DNA of 31,238 nucleotides from UBA6197 sp047638075 (lineage in GTDB: Bacteria; Pseudomonadota; Alphaproteobacteria; Rhodobacterales; Rhodobacteraceae): positions 1-31,238 of the forward strand of contig NZ_JBLJBV010000031.1 in assembly GCF_047638075.1 (NCBI RefSeq), in the 5' to 3' direction. Both the position numbers and the translations under genes were made by a program. The notes under the pieces are model-generated. The model did not search any database, was not told the DNA's origin, and was given only the letters and a program-made list of their open reading frames with translations. Every line of letters begins with the position of its first letter. Positions within the stretch are counted from its first letter, which is position 1. Of the stretch, positions 1-8,254 are shown one piece after another.

Positions 1-119
1 GTATCACCGATCAGGATATCATCGGCCATTGCCCGCGCCTCAAGCGCAAGGCTTAGCGCGGTGCCGCCAGTTTTGGGGATATGCACAAAGATATAGCGGC
101 GCCCGCGCGAAATGATCAT
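1..119 (-). CDS. Sulfotransferase family protein, N-terminal fragment (cut by window edge)
   Basis: The first 39 codons are in the window and the rest lies beyond position 1. The protein begins MIISRGRRYIFVHIPKTGGT. The IPKTGGT segment (about residues 14-20) is the 5'-phosphosulfate-binding loop at the N-terminus of family 2 sulfotransferases, which move sulfate from PAPS to carbohydrate or other acceptors. The ATG at 119-117 is the only in-frame Met near this motif, and no good Shine-Dalgarno sequence is visible before it. The acceptor substrate cannot be judged from this fragment. It is transcribed away from the acyl-CoA ligase to its right. Confidence 0.7.
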   Translation of the reverse strand, partial: MIISRGRRYIFVHIPKTGGTALSLALEARAMADDILIGD

Positions 120-435
120 GCCGTAACCTACCGCGCCCGCCGCGCAATGAGTAGCCCCACCGTCCTCAAAACCAACGGCCCTTCGGGACAGATCAGCCCG
201 CCTGAAAACAGCCGTGGCGGCAGCGGTTGGCCCCTTCAAACGGCATCGCCCGATTTCGGGTGCAATGACAAAACCGCAGCCATCAATGAACCAGATAATC
301 GCCCGATAATCGGTGACAGCCCCAGCGGCGGCATTTTCCCGCCCTTTGCCCCTTTCCAAACCGCCTGACACCGGACAATAATCCTACCTGTACATGGCAT
401 ATTCCCAGGTACCAAACGACACGGAAGGAAAGCGG
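120..435. other. Divergent intergenic region with a short direct repeat
   Basis: These 316 bases separate the leftward sulfotransferase from the rightward acyl-CoA ligase, so they should carry promoters for both. No convincing gene is present; open frames here lack a ribosome site and any recognisable motif. The octamer GATAATCG occurs twice, at 294-301 and 305-312, 11 bases apart start to start, which is one helical turn. That spacing would suit a dimeric regulator or RNA polymerase contacts, but it may be chance. Confidence 0.4.
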
Positions 436-2058
436 ATGGGTTGGCTGGCTGATGAGACGGGGCTTGATAAATGTGCCGCGAACTTTGTCCCTTTGACACC
501 GCTATCACACCTGAACCGCGCGCTTGAGGTATTTCCAGAACGCACGGCGCTGATCTATGGCAAAACCCGGCGCACCTATCTGGAATATCACGCCCGCGTC
601 AGCCAGCTTGCCTCGGCGCTGGTTGAGCGTGGCATCTGCCCCGGCGATGTGGTGGCGACGATGCTGCCCAACACCGCCCCCCAGCTTGAGGCGCATTTTG
701 CCATTCCCGCCTGCGGCGCGGTGATCAACACGATCAACACCCGCCTTGATGTTGATACCGTGGCCTATACGTTTGAACACGGCGGCGCCAAAATGGTGCT
801 GGTCGATGCCGCCATCCTGCCGCTGGCCGAAGCCGCGATCAAACAGATGCAAGGCACCGCGCCACAAATCATCGAGGTCGCAGACCCTGAGGCCGGCATC
901 CCCGCATCAGGACATTACGTCGAGTATGAGGCGCTGGTGGCCGAGGGCGACCCGATGTTCAAATGGATCATGCCCAAGGATGAGTGGGAATCCATCGCCC
1001 TCAATTACACCTCGGGCACCACCGGGCGGCCCAAGGGCGTGGTCTATCACCACCGGGGCGCGTATCTGGCAACGATGGGCAACCTGATTTCGTGGAAGAT
1101 GCAGCTATACCCGGTGTATCTGACCATCGTGCCGCTGTTTCACTGCAACGGCTGGACCCATGGCTGGATGGTGCCCCTTTTGGGCGGCACCGTGGTCTGC
1201 TGCCGCGATGTTACGGCCAAAGCCATCTATGACGCCATTGCCGACCATGGCGTCACGCATTTTGGCGGCGCACCCATTGTGCTGAACGCCCTTGTCAATG
1301 CCCCCGACAGCGACCGGCGCGCCTTTGACCATATCGTCGAGGTGTTCACCGCCGGCGCCCCGCCCCCAGCCGCCACACTGGCCGCAGTCGAGCCGCTTGG
1401 CTTCAACGTGACTCAGGTTTACGGCCTGACCGAGGTTTACGGCCCCGCCACCGAATGCACCTGGAAACCCGCCTGGGACGAAATCAAAGGCGAAGATTGC
1501 GCCGCCCTGAAGGCCCGCACCGGCGTGTTGATGCCGATGATGGAACAGATCACCGTCTTCGATCAGGGCCAAGAGGTGGCGCGCAACGGCCAAAGCCTTG
1601 GCGAAATCGTCATGCGCGGCAACGCCACGATGAAAGGCTACTACAAAAACCCGCAAGCCACGCACGAGGCGTTTGAAGGCGGCTGGTTCCGATCAGGCGA
1701 CATCGCCTTCATGCACCCCGATGGCTATATCAAGATCACGGACCGGGCCAAAGACATCATCATTTCGGGCGGCGAAAACGTTTCATCGGTCGAGGTTGAG
1801 GGCGTTTTGGCCCATCACCCGGCCGTTAGCCTGTGCTCCGTCGTCGCCAAACCCGACGATAAATGGGGCGAGGTGCCGTGCGCCTTCGTCGAACTGAAAT
1901 CTGGCGCCGAGGTTACCGAGGCCGATCTGATCGCCTTCGCCCGCGCCCGCCTTGCCGGTTTCAAGACGCCAAAACATATCGTTTTTTGCGATCTGCCCAA
2001 AACCTCTACCGGCAAGATCCAGAAATTTGAGCTTCGCGCCGTGGCAAAGCTATTGTAA
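436..2058 (+). CDS. Acyl-CoA synthetase (AMP-forming ligase)
   Basis: A 540-residue member of the ANL superfamily, which activates a carboxylic acid with ATP and joins it to CoA. The phosphate-binding loop is NYTSGTTGRPKG at about residues 190-201. A VYGLTEVYGP motif, a GWFRSGD/DGYIKITDR hinge and the C-terminal catalytic lysine in STGKIQK (near residue 525) are all present, so the enzyme looks intact. The PLTPLSHLNRA N-terminus resembles the short- and medium-chain acyl ligase clade. The ATG at 436 is chosen because AAGGAA lies 7-8 bases before it; an in-frame ATG at 394 has no such site. It converges on the methylcrotonyl-CoA carboxylase genes, which suggests activation of a branched short-chain acid, but the substrate is inferred only from context. 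Confidence 0.88.
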   Translation: MGWLADETGLDKCAANFVPLTPLSHLNRALEVFPERTALIYGKTRRTYLEYHARVSQLASALVERGICPGDVVATMLPNTAPQLEAHFAIPACGAVINTINTRLDVDTVAYTFEHGGAKMVLVDAAILPLAEAAIKQMQGTAPQIIEVADPEAGIPASGHYVEYEALVAEGDPMFKWIMPKDEWESIALNYTSGTTGRPKGVVYHHRGAYLATMGNLISWKMQLYPVYLTIVPLFHCNGWTHGWMVPLLGGTVVCCRDVTAKAIYDAIADHGVTHFGGAPIVLNALVNAPDSDRRAFDHIVEVFTAGAPPPAATLAAVEPLGFNVTQVYGLTEVYGPATECTWKPAWDEIKGEDCAALKARTGVLMPMMEQITVFDQGQEVARNGQSLGEIVMRGNATMKGYYKNPQATHEAFEGGWFRSGDIAFMHPDGYIKITDRAKDIIISGGENVSSVEVEGVLAHHPAVSLCSVVAKPDDKWGEVPCAFVELKSGAEVTEADLIAFARARLAGFKTPKHIVFCDLPKTSTGKIQKFELRAVAKLL

Positions 2059-2089
2059 CCAAGCCCGCTCAAAAGCAAAACGCCTTATG

Positions 2090-2113
2090 GCCGGGGGTAA
2101 AGGCGCCCCCGGC
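2090..2113. terminator. Hairpin between convergent genes, candidate bidirectional terminator
   Basis: GCCGGGGG (2090-2097) and CCCCCGGC (2106-2113) form a perfect 8-bp G+C stem around an 8-base loop. It lies 31 bases after the acyl-CoA ligase stop and 43 bases before the end of the opposing mccA gene, where both transcripts must finish. There is no clear T-run on either side, so intrinsic termination is plausible rather than certain. Confidence 0.5.
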
Positions 2114-2156
2114 AGCCAACCACAAAGGTCAGACGCAGAACACCAAAGAAGGCAAC

Positions 2157-4073
2157 CTATTCGGCATCTTCCAGCCGGATCAGGGCGGCACCGGCCTCGA
2201 CTTGTGCCCCCTGATGGGTCAGCACCTCAGCCACGGTGCCCTCGCGCGCCGCCAACATCGTGTGTTCCATCTTCATTGCCTCAAGCACGGCCAAAGGGTC
2301 GCCCGTGGCCACGCGCTGCCCCACGTTCACAAACACCGTCTTTACCAGCCCTGGCATCGGGGCCCGCGTCAGATTACTGCCCGTCGTCTCAATCTTTCGT
2401 GACAGCGGATCAAGCCTTGCAAAGACATGTGCACCCCTTGCAAAAACGGTCACGTTGTCGTCGCCCACCACAATCCGGGCACCGGTCTTTACGCCGTTCA
2501 CCCACCAACCATCGGCATGCAGCCGGCAATCTTGTGCCTGCGCCAGTTCCACCGTGACGTGATCAGGTGCATGAACCTGAATGAACGCTTTGATCCCCTC
2601 CAGCACGATCGCACGTCGCAAAGGTGCCCAAAGGGTAAAGCCGTCCCCCCGCCCCTCATGCAACCCCGCCGCCGCCAACACGGCCAGCGCACAAACCGCA
2701 GCAGAAGGAAGCGGGGCTGTCACCAGCGCCTCAAGATTGCGCGCAATCAACCCGGTGTCCACATCCCCCACGCCAAAGCCCCGGTGACGCGCCAGTGCAG
2801 CCAGAAACGCAAGATTGGTGATTGTTCCCACAACCTCAGTCCTCTCCAGCCTATCCGCCAGCTTGGAAAGGGCAATTGCACGCGTCGGGCCATGAACGAT
2901 AATCTTGGCAATCATCGGATCATACCACGGGCTGATCACATCCCCCGCCCGCACCCCGGTATCGACACGGGCACCATCAGGAAAGACCAGATGCGAAAGG
3001 CGCCCCGTAGCGGGCAAGAACCCTGCGGGCACATCCTCGGCATAAAGCCGCGCTTCAAAGGCGTGGCCCTTGATCGTCAGATCATCTTGCCTTGCGGGAA
3101 GCGGCTCTCCCGCAGCCACAAGCAACTGCCATTCGACCAGATCGACGCCGGTGATCGCCTCTGTCACCGGATGCTCCACCTGAAGCCGGGTGTTCATTTC
3201 CATGAACCAGAAACGATCGGCGCGCAGCCCGTCCGAGGCGTCGACAATGAACTCGACCGTGCCGGCACCACTATAGCCAATAGCCTCGGCGGCGCGCACC
3301 GCGGCCTTGCCCATCGCCGCGCGCATCTCGGACGTCATACCTGGTGCGGGGGCCTCTTCGATTACCTTCTGGTGGCGCCGTTGCAACGAACAATCGCGTT
3401 CAAACAGATGCAGCGCCTTGGTGCCGTCGCCAAAAACCTGCACCTCGATATGGCGGGGTTTTTCCACATATCTCTCGATCAAGACACCCGCGTTACCAAA
3501 GGCGGTGCGCGCCTCGCCCTGCGCACTCTCCAACGCCGCCGCGAAATCGCGCGGATGATCGACCCGCCGCATGCCCTTGCCACCGCCACCAGCCACCGCC
3601 TTGATCAGCACCGGATACCCGGCCACATCTGCCGCAGCCGCCAGAGTGCCGGGGTCTTGATCGGCACCGTGATAGCCCGGCACCACCGGCACGCCGGCCT
3701 TGACCATCAACGCCTTCGCAGCATCCTTGAGCCCCATCGCCCTGATCGCATCGCCAGAAGGCCCAATGAACACCAGTTCCGCCGCATGAACCGCATCCAC
3801 AAACCCGGGGTTTTCCGACAAGAACCCATAACCCGGATGGATCGCCTCAGCCCCTGTCGCCTTGGCCGCCGCAATGATCGCATCGCCGCGAAGGTAGCTG
3901 TCGGCGGGGGCCGAGCCGCCAATAGGCACCGCCTCGTCTGCCATGGCCACATGACGCGCCCCACGGTCCGCATCAGAATAGACTGCCACCGTCGCCACGC
4001 CCATCTTGCGGGCGGTGTCGATCACCCGGCAGGCGATTTCACCGCGATTGGCAATCAGGATCTTTCGGAACAT
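2157..4073 (-). CDS. mccA: Methylcrotonyl-CoA carboxylase, biotin-containing alpha subunit
   Basis: A 638-residue biotin carboxylase with a biotinyl domain. With the beta subunit it carboxylates 3-methylcrotonyl-CoA to 3-methylglutaconyl-CoA in leucine breakdown. The biotin carboxylase domain starts FRKILIANRGEIACRV. The ATP-grasp loop GGGGKGM and the RLQVEHPVTE segment follow. The C-terminal biotinyl motif LEAMKMEH places the biotinylated lysine at residue 601. The frame is open upstream, but the ATG at 4073 is chosen because it fits the family N-terminus and follows GGGGAGA. Its neighbours, mccB and ivd, favour MCC over propionyl- or acetyl-CoA carboxylases of similar architecture. A 94-base gap rich in hairpins separates it from mccB. 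Confidence 0.93.
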   Translation of the reverse strand: MFRKILIANRGEIACRVIDTARKMGVATVAVYSDADRGARHVAMADEAVPIGGSAPADSYLRGDAIIAAAKATGAEAIHPGYGFLSENPGFVDAVHAAELVFIGPSGDAIRAMGLKDAAKALMVKAGVPVVPGYHGADQDPGTLAAAADVAGYPVLIKAVAGGGGKGMRRVDHPRDFAAALESAQGEARTAFGNAGVLIERYVEKPRHIEVQVFGDGTKALHLFERDCSLQRRHQKVIEEAPAPGMTSEMRAAMGKAAVRAAEAIGYSGAGTVEFIVDASDGLRADRFWFMEMNTRLQVEHPVTEAITGVDLVEWQLLVAAGEPLPARQDDLTIKGHAFEARLYAEDVPAGFLPATGRLSHLVFPDGARVDTGVRAGDVISPWYDPMIAKIIVHGPTRAIALSKLADRLERTEVVGTITNLAFLAALARHRGFGVGDVDTGLIARNLEALVTAPLPSAAVCALAVLAAAGLHEGRGDGFTLWAPLRRAIVLEGIKAFIQVHAPDHVTVELAQAQDCRLHADGWWVNGVKTGARIVVGDDNVTVFARGAHVFARLDPLSRKIETTGSNLTRAPMPGLVKTVFVNVGQRVATGDPLAVLEAMKMEHTMLAAREGTVAEVLTHQGAQVEAGAALIRLEDAE

Positions 4074-4095
4074 CTCGGTCTCCCCTGGATGCGGC

Positions 4096-4110
4096 GGGGG
4101 CGCTGCCCCC
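4096..4110. terminator. Short GC hairpin upstream of mccA
   Basis: GGGGGC, loop GCT, GCCCCC form a perfect 6-bp stem in the leader just before mccA. It sits beside the larger inverted repeat at 4119-4166. On the coding (minus) strand it comes after that repeat and about 23 bases before the mccA start codon, so it could affect translation initiation or partially terminate transcription. No T-run follows it. Confidence 0.35.
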
Positions 4111-4118
4111 GTGCCCCC

Positions 4119-4166
4119 GGAGTACTTGCGCCAAAAAAAAGCCGGCTTTTCTTTGGAAAAATACTC
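4119..4166. repeat. Inverted pair of the GAGTATTT...GCCAAA repeat between mccB and mccA
   Basis: The arm at 4119-4140 reads GGAGTACTTGCGCCAAA then a run of A. The opposing arm at 4147-4166, read on the minus strand, is GAGTATTTTTCCAAAGAAAA. The centre 4141-4146 (GCCGGC) is itself a palindrome. The arms are imperfect. The element begins two bases after the mccB stop codon and matches copies at 7023-7045 and 12845-12930. It may act as a processing site or partial terminator that sets mccB and mccA levels separately. Confidence 0.65.
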
Positions 4167-4167
4167 A

Positions 4168-5772
4168 TTACATTCGAAACAGGCCAAAGCGTGTGGCCTC
4201 TATCGGTGCGCAAAGTGCCGCCGAGAGGGAGAGTGCCAGCACCTCGCGGGTCCTGCGCGGATCGATGATCCCATCATCCCACAGCCGAGCCGAGGCATAG
4301 AGCGGGTGGCTTTGGCGCTCGAACATCTCAATCGTGGGGCGTTTGAATTCGGCCTCATCCTCGGGCGACCATGTGCCGCCCCTGCGCTCGATCCCGTCGC
4401 GACGGACGGTTGCCAGCACGCCGGCGGCCTGTTCGCCGCCCATTACGGAAATGCGGCTGTTGGGCCAACTCCACAAAAAACGCGGCGAATAGGCGCGACC
4501 CGCCATCCCGTAGTTGCCCGCCCCGAACGAGCCGCCGACCAGCAGAGTGATCTTTGGCACGTTGGTGGTGGCCACGGCGGTCACCATTTTGGCGCCATGG
4601 CGCGCGATACCCTCGTTTTCATATTTTCGCCCGACCATGAAGCCGGTGATGTTTTGCAAGAATACCAAGGGGATATTGCGCTGGCTGCACAGCTCGACAA
4701 AATGCGCGCCCTTGACGGCAGCGTCTGAAAACAGCACGCCGTTGCTGGCGATGATCCCGACCGGGCAGCCCTTCACATGGGCAAATCCCGTGACCAGCGT
4801 TTCACCGAAGCGCGGCTTGAATTCGTCAAAACGCGATCCATCCACCAGACGCGCGATCACTTCGCGGATGTCGTAGGGGGTGCGCAGATCGCCGGGCACC
4901 ACACCAAGGATTTCCTCGGGGTCGTAGGCGGGGTCTTCGGGCGATTGCCAGACCACGGTTTCGGGTTTGCGCCGGTTCAGATGGCAGACCGCGCGGCGGG
5001 CAAGCGCCAGCGCATGGGCGTCATCCTCGGCCAGGTAATCAGCGACGCCGGAAAGCCGGGTGTGAACATCGCCACCGCCCAGATCCTCGGCGCTGACAAC
5101 CTCACCCGTTGCGGCCTTGACCAGGGGCGGACCGGCCAGAAAGATTGTTCCCTGATCCTTGACGATGATGGTCACATCCGACATTGCCGGAACATAGGCG
5201 CCGCCAGCCGTACACGACCCCATCACCACGGCAATCTGCGCGATGCCCTTGGCCGACATCCGTGCCTGATTGTAGAAGATCCGGCCGAAATGATCGCGGT
5301 CGGGAAAGACTTCATCCTGATTGGGCAGGTTCGCGCCGCCGCTGTCGACCAGATAGATGCAGGGCAGCGCGCATTCCTCGGCTATTTCCTGTGCGCGCAG
5401 ATGTTTTTTCACTGAAATCGGGTAGTAGGTGCCGCCCTTCACGGTGGCGTCATTGGCGACCACCATGACCTCTTGCCCCATCACCCGGCCGATCCCCGCG
5501 ATGATGCCTGCGCAAGGGGCGGCACCGTCGTAAAGCCCGTGTGCCGCCGTGGCGCCAATCTCAAGAAACGGGCTGCCGGGGTCCAGCAAACCGGCCACCC
5601 GTTCGCGGGGCGTCATCTTGCCGCGGGCAGCGTGACGGGCCTGCGCCTCGGGGCCGCCGCCTGCTGCGGCAGTTGCGGCCGCCTTGGCGACGGTTTCCAG
5701 CATTGCCAGATGCGCGGCGCGGTTGGCGCGGAAGGTTTCGGACGACGGAAGTGCCGAGGTGGTGAGCTTCAT
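4168..5772 (-). CDS. mccB: Methylcrotonyl-CoA carboxylase, carboxyltransferase beta subunit
   Basis: A 534-residue carboxyltransferase that moves CO2 from carboxybiotin on the alpha subunit to 3-methylcrotonyl-CoA. Crotonase-fold signatures are clear: the acyl-CoA-binding region with GTIFLAGPPLVKAATGEVVS, the SGGANLPNQDEVFPD segment, and the GGSFGAGNYGMAGRAY oxyanion region in the C-terminal half. The length fits MCC beta and not the shorter AccD or the usual PCC beta. The ATG at 5772 overlaps the ivd stop by one base (TGATG), so translation is probably coupled to ivd; a GTG one codon upstream is a less likely start. The stop is followed within two bases by the inverted repeat at 4119-4166. 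Confidence 0.93.
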   Translation of the reverse strand: MKLTTSALPSSETFRANRAAHLAMLETVAKAAATAAAGGGPEAQARHAARGKMTPRERVAGLLDPGSPFLEIGATAAHGLYDGAAPCAGIIAGIGRVMGQEVMVVANDATVKGGTYYPISVKKHLRAQEIAEECALPCIYLVDSGGANLPNQDEVFPDRDHFGRIFYNQARMSAKGIAQIAVVMGSCTAGGAYVPAMSDVTIIVKDQGTIFLAGPPLVKAATGEVVSAEDLGGGDVHTRLSGVADYLAEDDAHALALARRAVCHLNRRKPETVVWQSPEDPAYDPEEILGVVPGDLRTPYDIREVIARLVDGSRFDEFKPRFGETLVTGFAHVKGCPVGIIASNGVLFSDAAVKGAHFVELCSQRNIPLVFLQNITGFMVGRKYENEGIARHGAKMVTAVATTNVPKITLLVGGSFGAGNYGMAGRAYSPRFLWSWPNSRISVMGGEQAAGVLATVRRDGIERRGGTWSPEDEAEFKRPTIEMFERQSHPLYASARLWDDGIIDPRRTREVLALSLSAALCAPIEATRFGLFRM

Positions 5773-6929
5773 CACGCCCCCATGATTTCGCGCCCGATCA
5801 GCATACGGCGGATTTCCGAGGTTCCGGCACCAATTTCCATCAGCTTTGCGTCGCGAAAGAGGCGGCTGACCACGCTATCGTTCAAGAAACCGGCCCCGCC
5901 CAACGCCTGAACCGCCTGATGCGCCTGCACCATCGCCTGTTCCGAGGCATAGAGCACGGCCGCTGCGGCATCGGTGCGGGTGACGCGGCCCGTATCACAG
6001 GCTTTTGCCACCTCGTAGAGGTAGGCGCGGGCGGTGTTCAGGGCCACATACATATCCGCGATCTTGGCCTGCATCAGTTGGAAATTCCCGATCGGCTGGC
6101 CAAACTGGCGACGCTCTTTTGCGTAGGGCACGACCTCATCCAGACAGGCGGCCATGATACCGGTGCCGATACCCGACAGCACCACGCGTTCATAATCCAG
6201 CCCCGACATCAGCACCCGCACGCCTTTGCCCTCGGCGCCAAGGACGTTTTCGAACGGCACTTCGCAGTCATCAAAGAACAACTGCCCGGTGTTCGAGCCG
6301 CGCATTCCCAGCTTGTCGAAATGCGGGCCAGTCGAGAAGCCCTTGAAGCCGCGCTCAATGATGAAGGCGGTGATGCCCTTTGATCCGGCCTTGGGGTCGG
6401 TCTTGGCGTAGACGACGAGGGTGTCGGCGTCGGGCCCATTGGTGATCCAGTATTTATGGCCGTTCAGAACGTAGGAACCGTTGCGCATTTGCGCCCCTAA
6501 CTGCATGCCCACCGCGTCTGATCCGCTGCCCGTTTCCGACATCGCCAGCGCACCGACCGCCTCACCCGAGATCAGCCCAGGCAGGTATTTCAGTTTCTGT
6601 TCATGCGTGCCGTTAATCTTCAATTGGTTGACGCAAAGGTTGGAATGGGCGCCGTAGGACAGGCTGACCGAAGCACTGGCGCGGGCGATTTCTTCGGTGG
6701 CGATGACATGCGCCAGATAACCCAACCCCGCGCCGCCGTATTCTTCGGGCACGGTGATGCCCAACAAACCCAGATCGCCCATTTCGCGCCAAAGGTGCGG
6801 CGGGAAGATATTGGTGCGGTCAATTTCGGCGGCGATCGGCTTTACCCGTTCTTGCGCCCAGGCGTGTACCATATCGCGCAGCGTGTTCACGTCTTCGCCC
6901 AGATCGAAATTCAAGGTGGCTGTGAACAT
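5772..6929 (-). CDS. ivd: Isovaleryl-CoA dehydrogenase
   Basis: A 385-residue FAD acyl-CoA dehydrogenase that oxidises isovaleryl-CoA to 3-methylcrotonyl-CoA, the substrate of the carboxylase encoded next. It shows the family signatures ALAMSETGSGSDA and YWITNG (FAD and substrate contacts) and QALGGAGFLND near the C-terminus. The catalytic base appears to be Glu247 in GLDYERVVLSG, the position used by isovaleryl-CoA dehydrogenases. The C-terminal position used by short- and medium-chain enzymes reads GAGTSEI, with no Glu before Gly. Together with the mcc neighbours this supports isovaleryl-CoA. The ATG at 6929 follows GGAGGCG; the frame is open upstream without better initiation signals. A palindromic candidate operator lies at 6948-6961. 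Confidence 0.92.
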   Translation of the reverse strand: MFTATLNFDLGEDVNTLRDMVHAWAQERVKPIAAEIDRTNIFPPHLWREMGDLGLLGITVPEEYGGAGLGYLAHVIATEEIARASASVSLSYGAHSNLCVNQLKINGTHEQKLKYLPGLISGEAVGALAMSETGSGSDAVGMQLGAQMRNGSYVLNGHKYWITNGPDADTLVVYAKTDPKAGSKGITAFIIERGFKGFSTGPHFDKLGMRGSNTGQLFFDDCEVPFENVLGAEGKGVRVLMSGLDYERVVLSGIGTGIMAACLDEVVPYAKERRQFGQPIGNFQLMQAKIADMYVALNTARAYLYEVAKACDTGRVTRTDAAAAVLYASEQAMVQAHQAVQALGGAGFLNDSVVSRLFRDAKLMEIGAGTSEIRRMLIGREIMGA

Positions 6930-6947
6930 GATGGCGCCTCCAATTAC

Positions 6948-6961
6948 TGAACGGTCGTTCA
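6948..6961. promoter_or_regulatory. Palindromic candidate operator upstream of ivd
   Basis: TGAACG, two bases, CGTTCA: a perfect 6-bp inverted repeat whose edge is 19 bases from the ivd start codon. Length, symmetry and place suit a TetR-family repressor, a class that often controls acyl-CoA catabolism. No regulator gene is adjacent in the window, so the controlling protein is unknown. Confidence 0.5.
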
Positions 6962-7022
6962 TTTTATGGGCCGAGGAAGTGAGTCGCGTCAAGCGTGCGC
7001 ATTGGGCTGCGCGTTGGAAGAT

Positions 7023-7045
7023 GAGTATTTATGCCAAAAAAAAGC
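7023..7045 (+). repeat. Solo copy of the GAGTATTT...GCCAAA repeat
   Basis: It begins GAGTATTTATGCCAAA, then more A residues and GC. It lies between the end of the DegT-like gene (7064) and ivd. It agrees with the copies at 4119-4166 and 12845-12930 at nearly every position, but no inverted partner is visible close by. It may be half of a degraded pair. Confidence 0.6.
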
Positions 7046-7063
7046 TGCCGGGAGAGGGCTGTT

Positions 7064-8254
7064 TCAGGCTGCTACTTCGGCGCGAATGATCCGGGCGATC
7101 TGGGCACAATCTGCGGTGCTGAAGGTCAGGGGCAGGCGCATGTCCAGCAGTCCCGAAAGGATACGGTCGGTGTTGGGCAGGCGTTGTGCCGGGGCGTAGC
7201 GCCAACTGTCGTGGCGTGAGGTGAAAGCCACCGGGTCGGCTGCGCCGAACCATTTGAGGTCAACCCCACGGGCGGCGGTACGCCCGAGAAGCGCTGTGAT
7301 ACGCTCACCGGTCCAGTCCGGCAGGCGAAACTGTATTGATGAGCCGACGAAGGTCTCGGACGCTGGGCGGATGATCAGCGCAAGGCCGGGGGTGCCGGCC
7401 AACCCATCTTCTGTCGTGCGGTAGAGCGCATTCCAGCGGGCTATTTGCACGGGCAGATCGGCCAGTTGCGGGCGCAGGATCGCGGCGCGCAGATTGTCCA
7501 TCCGGCCCGAGATATTGGGCGTGGTCCATTTCAGGGTCTCGAACGCTTCGGGCGGGGGGGCGGCGCGGTGGCGCGGGTAAAGCATGTACGACCCCGACAG
7601 CAGAACCGCACGGGCCATCACCTCGGCGTTGTCCGAGACCAGAAGCCCGCCTTCGCCCGAGTTCATGTGTTTATAGCTCTGGGTCGAATAGCAGCCGATC
7701 AGCCCATGCCGACCCGAGGGCACCCCTGCCCATCTGGCCCCCATCGTATGGGCGCAATCCTCGATCACGGTCAGGCCCTTGTGCCGACAAAGCTGCATCA
7801 GCCGGTCCATGTCGCAGATATGGCCGCGCATGTGGCTAAGCAGCAGGACGCGCGCCTGGGGGGCTTTGGCGGCCAGATCGTCAAGGTCGATCACCAGATC
7901 ATCGGTCACCTCGACAAAGACCGGCGTGGCCCCGAGCGAGGCGATGGCACCCGGCACCGGGGCCAGCGTAAAACCATTGGTCAGCACATTGTCACCATGC
8001 CTCACCCCCACCGCCCGCAGCGCGCAGGCCAGCGCATAGCCGCCTGAGGCAACCGCAAGGCAATAGCGCGCACCGGTGAAGGTGGCGAAATCCTCTTCCA
8101 ACAGGGCCGCTTCACCTGCCTCATCGGGGGCAAGGTTGTAGCGGTGCAACCGGCCATGGCCCAGCACCGCAAGGGCTGCGTCCAGGGCGGCTTGCGGTAG
8201 CGGTTCCTGCTGGGTGAAACTGCCGGTAAAAACCTCTGGCGCGGGATTGGTCAT
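7064..8254 (-). CDS. DegT/DnrJ/EryC1/StrS-family aminotransferase
   Basis: A 396-residue PLP-dependent enzyme of the family that aminates keto-sugars, or in some members acts as a dehydratase. The fold-type I signatures are present: Asp166 in VIEDCAHTMGA (contact to the PLP ring nitrogen) and the Schiff-base lysine, probably Lys195, in CYSTQSYKHMNSGEGG. The acceptor is unknown; no other sugar-nucleotide genes are adjacent. The start codon overlaps the stop of the upstream HAD phosphatase (ATGA at 8251-8254), so the two are co-translated and may act in one pathway. The name is secure at family level only. Confidence 0.82.
   Translation of the reverse strand: MTNPAPEVFTGSFTQQEPLPQAALDAALAVLGHGRLHRYNLAPDEAGEAALLEEDFATFTGARYCLAVASGGYALACALRAVGVRHGDNVLTNGFTLAPVPGAIASLGATPVFVEVTDDLVIDLDDLAAKAPQARVLLLSHMRGHICDMDRLMQLCRHKGLTVIEDCAHTMGARWAGVPSGRHGLIGCYSTQSYKHMNSGEGGLLVSDNAEVMARAVLLSGSYMLYPRHRAAPPPEAFETLKWTTPNISGRMDNLRAAILRPQLADLPVQIARWNALYRTTEDGLAGTPGLALIIRPASETFVGSSIQFRLPDWTGERITALLGRTAARGVDLKWFGAADPVAFTSRHDSWRYAPAQRLPNTDRILSGLLDMRLPLTFSTADCAQIARIIRAEVAA

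Noticed and set aside
2427..4268. A 613-codon open frame antisense to mccA
   Set aside because: It mirrors the mccA coding frame. Its translation is rich in Arg, His and Pro with no domain, a common artefact opposite high-G+C genes.
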